Shown here: in pieces, positions 25,683-34,222 of the stretch
Layout of the letters: each line of letters opens with the position of its first letter
Position numbering within the stretch: the stretch's first letter is position 1
Source of the DNA: Cyanobacteria bacterium TGS_CYA1
GTDB lineage: Bacteria; Cyanobacteriota; Vampirovibrionia; Obscuribacterales; Obscuribacteraceae
Direction of reading: 5' to 3'
Length of the DNA: 64,000 nt
Assembly: GCA_026129135.1 (NCBI GenBank)
Contig: JAHCIQ010000002.1
Location: 558,001 to 622,000, forward strand
Program-made: the position numbers and the translations under genes
Notes under the pieces: generated by a model
What the model saw: only the letters and a program-made list of their open reading frames with translations
The model's database searches: none
What the model was told of the DNA's origin: nothing

Positions 25683-27092
25683 ATGGCGAAGGACGAAAAA
25701 AAACAACCAGCTGAAGCTGTTGCTACACTTCACGACAACACTATAAGCCCAAGAGACAAGCGTAGGGCTCGTGGTCAGGTTCTGCGTGAAGCTGTCCCCT
25801 TTCAAAAACATGCTGATTGGAGTATTCACCCCGATCGTCCCAATATTATCGACGTCTTGCAACAAGCCGAAGACGGACGAATCGAAGAGCTCGTGCCGAT
25901 TCGCTATGGTCGCATGATGAAAACACCTTTTACTTTCTTTCGAGGTGGCGCCGATATCATGGCGTTCGACTTATCGCACACTCCTAATATCAAAACTTTC
26001 GTACAAGTGTGCGGTGACGCACACGCCTTGAACTTTGGCGCTTTCGCTACCCCCGAGCGCAATGTCGTTTTCGATATCAACGACTTCGACGAAACATTGC
26101 CAGGTCCCTGGGAATGGGACGTTAAGCGCCTGGCGGTTAGCTTGATGCTTATTGCCCGCGATAATGGTCTTCGAGTCAAAGCGGGGATGGATGCTGTTAA
26201 AGCTTGCGTCGCGTCATACCGACAGCGCATGCAGGAGTATTCCAAAATGGCAGTGCTCGACATCTGGTATGCAAAAGTCGAGTGGGAACACATTATTCAG
26301 ACGTCGCAAAGCAGTACTCTTGGCAAAAGCTTGAAAGACGAGCTCAAGAAAGCCAAGAAAAAGTCTATTCAGTATCACTATTTTCCAAAACTGACCGAAG
26401 AACGCGATGGCAAATTCCATATCAAAGACAATCCGCCTCTCATTTATCATCCTGACGATAAAGGCAAATTTTCCAAAACGATTATGGAAGGGCTCAAGCT
26501 CTACAGAAATTCGTTGCAAGAAGACAAGCAGCGCCTCTTTGACCGTTATCGCATAGAGGATGTGGCAATCAAAGTGGTGGGAATAGGCTCGGTAGGCACG
26601 ACTTGTGCAGTAGCACTGGCTCTTGCTCCAGACGATGAACCACTCTTTTTCCAGATTAAAGAAGCACGCGCCTCAGTACTTGAAAAGTATGTCGGAAAAA
26701 GCACTTATGACACACACGGCCAAAGAGTCGTTGCCGGTCAGCGCATTATTCAATCGGCGAGCGATATTTTTCTGGGCTGGATGGTGCTTGAAAACGGCAA
26801 GCACTTCTATGTCAGACAGTTGCGAGATACTAAAGTTAAACTCACACCCGAAACCTGGGAGGACAATCATTTGGAAGAAATGTCTAAGGTTCTGGGGGCC
26901 GCCCTTGCAAGAGCTCACGCTCGCTCGGGTGACAGCACTGTGATTGCCAGCTATTTGGGCGATACGGACGAATTCGACACCGCCATCGCCAACTTTGCAA
27001 CCGTTTATTCAGATCAAGTAGAAAAAGATCACGCAGCGCTCATCGCAGCCATCGGCTCGGGTAAACTTAAAGCGCAGGAATTAGAGGAGTAA
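25683..27092 (+). CDS. DUF2252 family protein (kinase-like fold)
   Basis: Protein of 469 residues that matches DUF2252 over its whole length: YGRMMKTPFTFFRGGADIMA, VCGDAHALNFG, FDINDFDETLPGPWEWDVKRLAVS, and the late QLRDTKVKL and AHARSGDS segments. The HALNFG and FDINDFDE motifs recall the catalytic and metal-binding loops of aminoglycoside phosphotransferase/choline kinase-like folds, so a small-molecule kinase activity is possible but unproven. It precedes the second Ser/Thr kinase gene by 14 bases, likely one transcript. Confidence 0.88.
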   Translation: MAKDEKKQPAEAVATLHDNTISPRDKRRARGQVLREAVPFQKHADWSIHPDRPNIIDVLQQAEDGRIEELVPIRYGRMMKTPFTFFRGGADIMAFDLSHTPNIKTFVQVCGDAHALNFGAFATPERNVVFDINDFDETLPGPWEWDVKRLAVSLMLIARDNGLRVKAGMDAVKACVASYRQRMQEYSKMAVLDIWYAKVEWEHIIQTSQSSTLGKSLKDELKKAKKKSIQYHYFPKLTEERDGKFHIKDNPPLIYHPDDKGKFSKTIMEGLKLYRNSLQEDKQRLFDRYRIEDVAIKVVGIGSVGTTCAVALALAPDDEPLFFQIKEARASVLEKYVGKSTYDTHGQRVVAGQRIIQSASDIFLGWMVLENGKHFYVRQLRDTKVKLTPETWEDNHLEEMSKVLGAALARAHARSGDSTVIASYLGDTDEFDTAIANFATVYSDQVEKDHAALIAAIGSGKLKAQELEE

Positions 27093-27106
27093 GAAGCCAG
27101 CTCAAT

Positions 27107-29062
27107 ATGGCTCCAAATTCAGGGGACACTTCCCAATCACAAAATTTAAATAGTTCATCGCGCAAAAAAGCATGTGTGGTGTGCGGAGAAGAATTCGATT
27201 CTGAAATCGAAGTCTGCCCGACCGACGGCACCAAACTTACTACTTTGTCGAGCGGTCTTGCGCCTGGAGTGATGCTTGGCGATAGATACGAAATAATAGA
27301 ACCCCTGGCAGATGGTGGCATGGGTAGTGTCTATAAAGCTCGTCACAAATTTATGAACAGAAATGTGGCCGTGAAAACTTTGCAGCCGTTCATGATGGCA
27401 TCGGGAACCGCTCTGAAACGATTCCAGCAAGAAGCTCAAGCAGTGAGCTCGATGAATCATCCAAATATTTTGAACGTTTTCGATTTCTTCATTTCAGACG
27501 AAGGGCAACCTTATCTGATCATGGACTATCTTGAAGGAACTAATCTCGAATCTATCCGAAAATCAGGCGAGCCTGTAGATCTGGTTCGAGCCCTGAAAAT
27601 CTTTGTCATGGTCTGCTCGGCACTGGCACACGCTCACGAGCGCAACATCATTCACCGCGATATCAAGCCTTCTAACATCATGCTCGTAACAGGTGATGAC
27701 GGTCAAGAAATCGTAAAAGTGATTGATTTTGGCATCGCCAAAGTGATGGCAGACGACCCAGATGAAGCCTTGAATCTCACGGCAACTGGTGATGTTTTCG
27801 GCAGTCCGCTTTATATGAGTCCGGAGCAATGCCGGGCTAAGCCTTTAGATGCACGCTCTGACATTTACTCTTTGGGCTGTGTAATTTATGCAACCATATC
27901 TGGTGAGAGTCCTTTCAAAGGAATGGACCCTATGGAGTGCATGTTCAAGCAGGTGAACGACAATGCAGCACCGCTCAGTGTAGCGTGTAAATGCACATTG
28001 CCACTGGGTCTTGAAGAGGCAGTCGCCAAAGCGATCGAAAAAGATCCTGAGAAACGCTATCAGACAATGCGCGAATTTGGCGAGGCCTTATCCAATGTTT
28101 TAATGGAAGTTTCGCCTGAAACATATAAAGCCATTTCACAAATTCCCATGGGAACAAGCACTTCTACAAGTGTCTTGCCAGTGCAGAATATCGCAGCAGC
28201 CAATCAATTAGAAAAAACTGTATTGAGTGGCGGACAAAGAGTAATTCAAAACTCCGACCAGATTACCGGTCAAAATGTCACTTCTACTTCAAGCTCCACT
28301 ATTCCGCCTCTGGATGACCCCGAAACTAAAAAAGCCGAAAACCATGCTAAAGTCAATGCCATTGCCACAGTAGGCATATTGATAGTGATGGGACTTGCCT
28401 ATTTCATATTTCAGCCCAGTTATCGTCCCGTCGATATCAATTCTATTAGCGATACCACGGTCGATACCACGCGACCAAAACCGTCAAGACCAGCAAATAA
28501 TAATTTTACCCAGCAGACTGCGCCAGCACCACAGCCTACGGTGCCTGCAATATCAACTCCAGATCTAATTCCTGGAGATCCGACAAAGCCGCCAACAGTC
28601 AAACCCAGCAGTACCAAACTGCCTAACGCTCCCAAAGTGACGGCCACGATGCCCAAGCAAACTGCGGCACAGCGCTCGCAAGATTGGTGGCGCTATCAGT
28701 ACTGGCAACAAAGACTCGCTCAGCAGCCGGCAGTACAAAACACAAATACAGATGCCAATTACCAGCAAAACATGGCTGCAGGAATCAAACTTTTCAGGGC
28801 TAAAAACTTCTCTCAGGCTCAAGCATATTTCGAGAAGGCGCACAAAATAGCTTCTTCATTTGGTACAAACGACCCTCGATATATAAACAGCCTCGACTGG
28901 GTCGCTCAAGTCGCTTTCAGGTTGGGCAATTACGAAGACTCGAAACATGCATATGAGTATGTACTTTACGCTCGCAAAAAATCATTCGGTCCAAATTCAA
29001 CTGAAGCGGCGTCGACTCAAAAAGATTTGGACCTGGTAAACAAAGCACTGAAACGAGATTAA
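27107..29062 (+). CDS. Ser/Thr protein kinase with N-terminal zinc ribbon, membrane helix and TPR-like tail
   Basis: Kinase of 651 residues. A CxxC...CxxD-type zinc ribbon (ACVVCGEEFDSEIEVCPTDG, about 23-42) precedes the kinase domain, which carries ADGGMGSVYKA, VAVKTL, HRDIKPSN, DFGIAK and GSPLYMSPEQ. A membrane helix (ATVGILIVMGLAYFIF) lies near residue 425. A Pro/Thr/Gln-rich linker then leads to TPR-like helices at the C-terminus (AGIKLFRAKNFSQAQAYFEK). It is co-directional with the DUF2252 gene upstream, which may encode a functional partner. Its extracytoplasmic tail is shorter than in the first kinase. Confidence 0.9.
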   Translation: MAPNSGDTSQSQNLNSSSRKKACVVCGEEFDSEIEVCPTDGTKLTTLSSGLAPGVMLGDRYEIIEPLADGGMGSVYKARHKFMNRNVAVKTLQPFMMASGTALKRFQQEAQAVSSMNHPNILNVFDFFISDEGQPYLIMDYLEGTNLESIRKSGEPVDLVRALKIFVMVCSALAHAHERNIIHRDIKPSNIMLVTGDDGQEIVKVIDFGIAKVMADDPDEALNLTATGDVFGSPLYMSPEQCRAKPLDARSDIYSLGCVIYATISGESPFKGMDPMECMFKQVNDNAAPLSVACKCTLPLGLEEAVAKAIEKDPEKRYQTMREFGEALSNVLMEVSPETYKAISQIPMGTSTSTSVLPVQNIAAANQLEKTVLSGGQRVIQNSDQITGQNVTSTSSSTIPPLDDPETKKAENHAKVNAIATVGILIVMGLAYFIFQPSYRPVDINSISDTTVDTTRPKPSRPANNNFTQQTAPAPQPTVPAISTPDLIPGDPTKPPTVKPSSTKLPNAPKVTATMPKQTAAQRSQDWWRYQYWQQRLAQQPAVQNTNTDANYQQNMAAGIKLFRAKNFSQAQAYFEKAHKIASSFGTNDPRYINSLDWVAQVAFRLGNYEDSKHAYEYVLYARKKSFGPNSTEAASTQKDLDLVNKALKRD

Positions 29063-29187
29063 ACTATATCGGGAGCGAAATCAGCGGCGCTGTCAAAGCA
29101 CAAATAAATAGTCTGGGTAAAACCCTATGTCCAAAATCGGTTTGTCGGTTTATCCTGGAAAAATCTGCATAATTTGGGGGTAGGGAT

Positions 29188-31896
29188 ATGTTCTCGTTAC
29201 CGGCATCATCAAGCAGGAAATTCTTAATAGCCCTGACCGGATTGTTGATTACACTCCAGTTATCAACGACATTTCTACCCGAGGCAAAAGCGCAAGAAGA
29301 AGAGACGCTTGCTGCAGCAGCAGGTTTATCTAAAAGTGATGCGTCTGAGGATAAATCTGACGAAACGACCAAAATATCCTTTGTAGGTCAAGGCTCTGGC
29401 GTTTTATTCGCCAGTGCAAGCATGTCGCACAAACAGCTTGGAGAATGCCCGCTACAGCACACAAGCGTGCAGGCCAGCATCTCTGGTTATATGGCAGATG
29501 TGACCGTCAAACAGCTTTTCGCCAATCCATATAAAGAAAAAATTGAAGCAGTCTATACTTTTCCGCTTTCTGATACCGGCGCTGTAGATGAAATGACAAT
29601 GAAAGTCGGTTCTAGAATCATTCATGGCACAATCAAAAAGAAAGAAGAAGCACGTGAGATTTACGAGCAGGCTAAAGAGCGTGGTCATGTCGCATCTCTT
29701 TTAGATCAAGAGCGACCAAATATTTTTACTCAATCTGTAGCTAATATAGAACCAGGCAAAGAAGTCGAAATAACTATTAAATACAAGGATTTACTTCTTT
29801 TCGAAAACGGGAAATACAGTTTTGCATTTCCGACCGTTGTAGGACCTCGTTTCATCCCAGGCGACAATGTGGTTGGAAAAACTGGAACAGGTTGGGCGAA
29901 CGACACTAATCAGGTACCTGATGCTTCAAAAATCACTCCGCTGCTTGCGCGCAAAGACACAAGAGCTGGACACGATATTTCAATTTCAGTAAATCTAGAT
30001 TCTGGAGTGCCATTCAGCAATTTGAAATCTTTACTGCACGAAGTAGATATCAGCTCTAAAGATTCAAGCCACGCCCTGGTTTCGCTTAAAAGCAAAAATA
30101 CAATTCCAAATAAAGACTTTGTTTTGAGCTGGAATGTTTCTCAAGACAGTATAACGAGCGGATATATCACTCATAGAAATGCAAAAGAGCATTCAGGCTC
30201 GGGTTTCTTTACTCTTATGCTATTGCCGCCAAAATCTGTGACATCAGATACAGTGGCGCCAAAAGAAATGATTTTTCTAATCGATTGTTCCGGTTCACAA
30301 AGTGGACCTCCTCTGGATAAGGCAAAAGAAGCCCTTCTCCATATAATCGATCATATGAACCCCAAAGACACTTTCCAGATTATTACATTCAATAACCAAA
30401 ATAGTATCCTGTTCGATAAACCAGAAGTATCAAGCACTCAGATGAAAGAAAAAGCAAAGGCTTTCATCCAGGGTTTGCAAGCTCGTGGAGGCACATGGAT
30501 GGCTCCTGCGGTAGAAAAGGTCTGTTCTATACCGCCCGACAGCAATCGTTTGAGAATAGTCACTTTCATGACCGACGGTTTTGTCGGAAACGATATGCAA
30601 ATTATAGACCTGGTCAAAAAACATAGAGGCACTTCCAGATGGTTTCCTTTTGGCACCGGAAACAGTGTCAACCGCTTTTTAATAGACAACATCGCCAGAG
30701 AAGGTGGCGGCGAGCCAGAATACGTCTTACTTAATGCAAAAGCAGGTGAGGTTGGTGAAAAGTTCTACAAGCGAATTGCATCACCAGTTCTCACTGATGT
30801 AAGTGTCAAATTCGATGGGCTCGACGCAAAAGAAGTTTTTCCCAAAAACGTTTCTGACGTCTGGGCTCAAAAGCCTTTGTATTTCAAAGGAAGGTATACA
30901 AAACCGGGTACTGGAACCGTCACCCTATCTGGTTATAGCCAGGGAGCGCCTTATTCGAGATCTATTAAGGTAACTTTTCCAGAATCCAATCTGGCAAATA
31001 GTGGCATCGCTTCAATATGGGCCAGAGCGAAAGTCGACAGGCTCATGTCAGAAGATTTCAGCGGAGCTCAGACTGGCAATATGAATCCAGAATTGAAAAA
31101 TGAGATAACTGCAACCGCACTCGATTATCACATAATGACTCAATTCACATCGTTTGTAGCCGTAGAGGAAAAATATGTTACCGAAGGTGGCAAATCCAAA
31201 TTAATCGCAGTACCGGTCGAAATGCCTGATGGTGTAAGCCATGAAGCAGTCTTTGGAAACGAAGCGATGCGCAGAGTTGCCTCCGCCAGCGGTGGCAAAA
31301 GACAACTGGTATTTCAAAGATATCAAGGTAGAGCGATGAATCCCAAATCTTATTCAAGTTATGGAACTTTACCATCAACTTCTATGGGCAGAAGCGTGCG
31401 CACAGCGGGAGACAACTATTATCAGGGTGCCGGCGGCAGCTCTCGAACTGATTCATATGTGAGAGGTGGGCTGTTGAAGAAACAGAATTATTATCACGCT
31501 CCAGGCGAAATGCAAATTTTAGACGAAAAGCCAAGAATAAGAGATTATCGTGAGGGTAAGGCATCGGAAGAACGCTCAAGTGCCAAAGACGATAAGAATG
31601 TCAAAGAGTACAATCCGTTCGCTCAGTTCCAGTCAGATGGAACTGCATTGCAAAAAGTAGATACCAGGCTGCTTGCCATCAGACCCGCATCGAGAATAGA
31701 GCGAGTACCAATCAAGGTGGTGCTCAATCTATCTACTCCTGATGTGCTCGATCTGTTGAGAAAAACTGGACTCTGGAATATTTCCAAAGTACAAACGAAA
31801 GGCAGCGAAATCTTTGTTACTGGAGAAATAGATCTAAACGACTTAGCCAAACTGGCTAAATTAGACGAGGTCAAACGAATTCTACCGGTGCGCTAA
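29188..31896 (+). CDS. secreted VIT domain and vWA domain protein
   Basis: Exported 902-residue protein. A signal peptide (residues 1-36) precedes a VIT (inter-alpha-trypsin-inhibitor-type) domain at about 75-205 containing EAVYTFPLSDTGAVDEMTMKV. A von Willebrand factor A domain follows, with an intact metal site beginning Asp366 (LIDCSGSQSG) and a TFMTDGFVGND segment. The last 250 residues are low complexity followed by a small domain that ends at RILPVR. Bacterial VIT-vWA proteins are generally envelope adhesion or assembly factors. The start ATG has GGGGGTAGGG before it. It overlaps the convergent SDR gene by four bases. Confidence 0.9.
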   Translation: MFSLPASSSRKFLIALTGLLITLQLSTTFLPEAKAQEEETLAAAAGLSKSDASEDKSDETTKISFVGQGSGVLFASASMSHKQLGECPLQHTSVQASISGYMADVTVKQLFANPYKEKIEAVYTFPLSDTGAVDEMTMKVGSRIIHGTIKKKEEAREIYEQAKERGHVASLLDQERPNIFTQSVANIEPGKEVEITIKYKDLLLFENGKYSFAFPTVVGPRFIPGDNVVGKTGTGWANDTNQVPDASKITPLLARKDTRAGHDISISVNLDSGVPFSNLKSLLHEVDISSKDSSHALVSLKSKNTIPNKDFVLSWNVSQDSITSGYITHRNAKEHSGSGFFTLMLLPPKSVTSDTVAPKEMIFLIDCSGSQSGPPLDKAKEALLHIIDHMNPKDTFQIITFNNQNSILFDKPEVSSTQMKEKAKAFIQGLQARGGTWMAPAVEKVCSIPPDSNRLRIVTFMTDGFVGNDMQIIDLVKKHRGTSRWFPFGTGNSVNRFLIDNIAREGGGEPEYVLLNAKAGEVGEKFYKRIASPVLTDVSVKFDGLDAKEVFPKNVSDVWAQKPLYFKGRYTKPGTGTVTLSGYSQGAPYSRSIKVTFPESNLANSGIASIWARAKVDRLMSEDFSGAQTGNMNPELKNEITATALDYHIMTQFTSFVAVEEKYVTEGGKSKLIAVPVEMPDGVSHEAVFGNEAMRRVASASGGKRQLVFQRYQGRAMNPKSYSSYGTLPSTSMGRSVRTAGDNYYQGAGGSSRTDSYVRGGLLKKQNYYHAPGEMQILDEKPRIRDYREGKASEERSSAKDDKNVKEYNPFAQFQSDGTALQKVDTRLLAIRPASRIERVPIKVVLNLSTPDVLDLLRKTGLWNISKVQTKGSEIFVTGEIDLNDLAKLAKLDEVKRILPVR

Positions 31897-32597
31897 GCCA
31901 GGTGAGCGCGACATTCAATCATTAGCTCTTTCACCGATGCTGCTGGTGAGAGCGACATGATGTATCGAATAGATTTCAATATATCTTCTGGAGCAAGCAT
32001 CTGATTTTTCGGGAAGGTCGAACCTTTGGCCATATCGGTATCTACCCAGCTTGGACAAAGTGTCGTAACTCGAATACCCATCGGAGAAAGCTCACGATAC
32101 AAAGATTCGCCAAGACCTACCATTCCAAATTTAGAAGCTGCATAAGCGCCCCAGCCAGCAAATCCAATTTTGCCAGCTCTGGAGGCCACGTTAATTATAG
32201 TCCCGTCACCCTGAGCCTTCATTGTAGGCACCACTGCCTTAAGCAACGCGAACGGCCCCTTCAAATTGACAGACAAAACTTCATCGAACTCTTCTGTACT
32301 TATAGCAAGAGTCCCAGTTTTACCCATTCCAGCATTATTGACCAAAAGGTCGATTCTTCCAAGCTTACTTACTGTTGAAGCCACCATTTCGCTTACAGCC
32401 TTGCTGTCACTGACATCGCAAGGAAAAGTGAGAACCTGGACACCTTTGTAATTGGCGGACCTTATAGACTGAGCGACTTTCTCGAGATCTCCCTTCGAAC
32501 GGGCAGTCAGCGCCAACGAAAAGCCATCTTGAGCCAATCCCTGAGCCACGCAAGCTCCTATACCTCGACTGGCGCCTGTTACGATTGCGACTTTCAT
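31893..32597 (-). CDS. short-chain dehydrogenase/reductase
   Basis: Classical SDR oxidoreductase of 234 residues using NAD(P)H. Cofactor motif VTGASRGIGA, the NNAGMG motif, and the catalytic Ser in NVASRAG with Tyr and Lys in YAASKFG are all present. The Arg following Gly-Ala-Ser in the first motif often accompanies NADP preference. ATG 32597 has AAGGGTGAT at suitable distance. Substrate unknown. tRNA-Leu lies just upstream on the same strand. Confidence 0.88.
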   Translation of the reverse strand: MKVAIVTGASRGIGACVAQGLAQDGFSLALTARSKGDLEKVAQSIRSANYKGVQVLTFPCDVSDSKAVSEMVASTVSKLGRIDLLVNNAGMGKTGTLAISTEEFDEVLSVNLKGPFALLKAVVPTMKAQGDGTIINVASRAGKIGFAGWGAYAASKFGMVGLGESLYRELSPMGIRVTTLCPSWVDTDMAKGSTFPKNQMLAPEDILKSIRYIMSLSPAASVKELMIECRAHLA

Positions 32598-32655
32598 TTG
32601 TGGTATCACCCTTAGTACTACAATAAAAGCTGAAGGTTTCTACTTGAACAAAAAA

Positions 32656-32739
32656 TGCCCTCGGAGAGAATCGAACTCTCAATCCCTTACGGGCACCGCA
32701 TTTTAAGTGCGGCTCGTATACCAGTTCCGACACAAGGGC
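32656..32739 (-). tRNA. tRNA-Leu (anticodon UAA)
   Basis: On the minus strand the sequence starts GCCCTTG and ends CGAGGGCA, giving a 7-bp acceptor and discriminator A. The anticodon arm CCGCA-CTTAAAA-TGCGG carries TAA. A long variable arm (GCCCGTAAGGGA-like) marks class II, and the T arm is GAGAGTTCGATTCTC. CCA is not encoded; the base track after the discriminator is TTTTT, a possible terminator. 84 bases. Confidence 0.93.
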
Positions 32740-32871
32740 AGCTCAGGTATTATTGTACTGAATTAGTGCGCTTGCGATATTGTCAGTGTTAACTTCCCTT
32801 TCTTAAATGAATCATTTCAATTTAAGAAGGTAAGAACATTTGTCAATTTCTCAATTCTACCTTTCCTATTA

Positions 32872-32916
32872 TCGATAATTAGTCAAGTCATCTTGTCGTA
32901 TTGTCGAATTATCGAC
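32872..32916 (+). promoter_or_regulatory. repeated TTGTCGA-type elements upstream of the J-like/MshEN-like gene
   Basis: Contains TCGATAATTAGT (32872-32883), TTGTCGTATTGTCGAAT (32893-32909) and the dyad GTCGA-ATTA-TCGAC (32903-32916). The first two recur exactly about 1 kb downstream in front of the DUF4388 gene. They lie 65-109 bases before ATG 32981 in an AT-rich region, so they could be operator sites for one regulator. No regulator is identified. Confidence 0.5.
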
Positions 32917-32980
32917 TATTCCAATTTTCAACATTGCGAAAAACGTATGATATTCTTCAATCTGATCAATCTAAAAATCT

Positions 32981-33565
32981 ATGAACAACCTAACTGCTCT
33001 CCTTGGTCTGTCCGATTCAGCATCGAGCGATCAAATACAAACCAGATTTGAAAAACTCAAGCAAAAACTTGAGAGCGCTTCCAGTCTCAAATTTTCGACC
33101 ATCACATTGCAAGCTCTTTCAAAAATTGAAGACGCATACCAGAATCGATCGAGCTTTGAGCAAAATTGCGATAGTCAAAATGAAACCTTCCGGATTATAA
33201 AACCTAGATTGGGACAGCTTTGTGTCATGACTCATATGATTTCAATGGATCAACTTAGTGAAGCTGTAGATGTTCAAAGAGAAACCGGCGAGCCGCTTGG
33301 CGAAATCCTGGAGGATAAGAACTTCATTTCGCACAGCCAGCTCGAAGGTCTTTTAATGGGTCAGAATCTCTATGACCTGGACGATTACACCAGGGATCCT
33401 TTTTACAGACAACTCGTAGCCCTCGAATTGATCACTGAGGACATGGCATTTATTGCTCAAATCGACGAGAAGGTGAGTGATTTACCCAAAGGTGAATGCC
33501 TCGTAAGCAGGGGATGGCTAGAACCTGAACTGTTGCGGCTTTTCGCTCCTGGCGATGAAACATAA
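32981..33565 (+). CDS. protein with J-domain-like N-terminus and MshEN-like repeats
   Basis: Soluble protein of 194 residues. The first 55 residues look like a short helical J-domain-type hairpin (LLGLSDSASSDQIQTRFEKL) but lack a visible HPD motif. After residue 75 come two units like the MshE N-terminal domain: RLGQLCVMTHMISMDQLSEAV with GEPLGEILEDKNFISHSQL, then a degenerate second unit. MshEN domains in other proteins bind cyclic di-GMP; key contacts here cannot be confirmed by eye. It shares upstream elements with the DUF4388 gene and resembles the 42259-43536 protein. Confidence 0.65.
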   Translation: MNNLTALLGLSDSASSDQIQTRFEKLKQKLESASSLKFSTITLQALSKIEDAYQNRSSFEQNCDSQNETFRIIKPRLGQLCVMTHMISMDQLSEAVDVQRETGEPLGEILEDKNFISHSQLEGLLMGQNLYDLDDYTRDPFYRQLVALELITEDMAFIAQIDEKVSDLPKGECLVSRGWLEPELLRLFAPGDET

Positions 33566-33894
33566 TATACATTATCGGACCACTGCCCCAATTCGAGCGT
33601 AGACGACATGCGCTCCAGCAGGAGGGTAATTCCCTTCGAATAGAATTTAGGAGCCCTTCACGGGCTTCTGAGCAACCGCACTTATTTACTGCTGACAAAT
33701 CCGAGTTGCTATGGGCTCATCTCTTAACTTAACGGTTAACAGGAACAATCTCGCATGAAATGAAACTAGCTATCTAAGCTGAATGAGGAAGAACTGATTA
33801 AAAAAATTGTTTCAAGCAGGATGAAAAAAATTGGATTGTGGAGATTAATAGTCAGGGAGCAAAATCTAAAATAAGCAATTCGGAATTTCAGTTT

Positions 33895-34020
33895 TCGATA
33901 ATTAGTATTGTCGACAAAATTTGATCAAGATCGCGCAATATCACAAGTCTAATTAACCTATTGTCGTATTGTCGAATAGTCTTAGAGTGCTATTTACGAA
34001 TTGTTAACAGTTCGACAATT
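33895..34020 (+). promoter_or_regulatory. second cluster of TTGTCGA-type elements
   Basis: TCGATAATTAGT (33895-33906), perfect palindrome TTGTCGACAA (33908-33917), TTGTCGTATTGTCGAAT (33961-33977) and the inverted TTCGACAATT (34011-34020). The first and third are exact copies of elements upstream of 32981. Shared non-coding repeats in front of two genes suggest a common regulator. Confidence 0.5.
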
Positions 34021-34172
34021 GAAATTATTTAAAATACGAACACCTTTGAGATCTTAATTACTTATATGTAATAGCGTTTTATATTCTCTAAACGGTGTAA
34101 ATAGAGAGTAGAAGAAAAGCCCTGAACAGGGTATTTAAGGCGTTTGGTGCATGGGCTAATAATAGTGGCGGG

Positions 34173-34195
34173 TTGCGCAGAAAATTCTGCAGCAA
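34173..34195. repeat. interrupted palindrome upstream of the DUF4388 gene
   Basis: TTGC-GCAGAA-AA-TTCTGC-A-GCAA: a perfect six-base inner stem with a bulged four-base outer stem, ending 27 bases before ATG 34223. It could be an operator or a leader hairpin close to the ribosome binding site. Confidence 0.5.
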
Positions 34196-34222
34196 TCTAT
34201 AAAACGGCAACAGTAGAAGAGA

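Larger units (their letters stand above)
33566..34222. other. 657-base intergenic region without a gene
   Basis: Unusually long and AT-rich gap for this window. It holds a weak stem AGCCC/GGGCT (33652-33666) shortly after the 33565 stop, a cluster of TTGTCGA-type elements, and a palindrome near the next start. I see no ORF, tRNA or known riboswitch in it. A small RNA or a long regulated leader is possible. Confidence 0.6.

Noticed and set aside
33566-34222. CRISPR array or phage attachment site in the AT-rich gap
   Set aside because: Repeats are few, of unequal spacing and palindromic, with no uniform spacers and no integrase or cas gene in the window.
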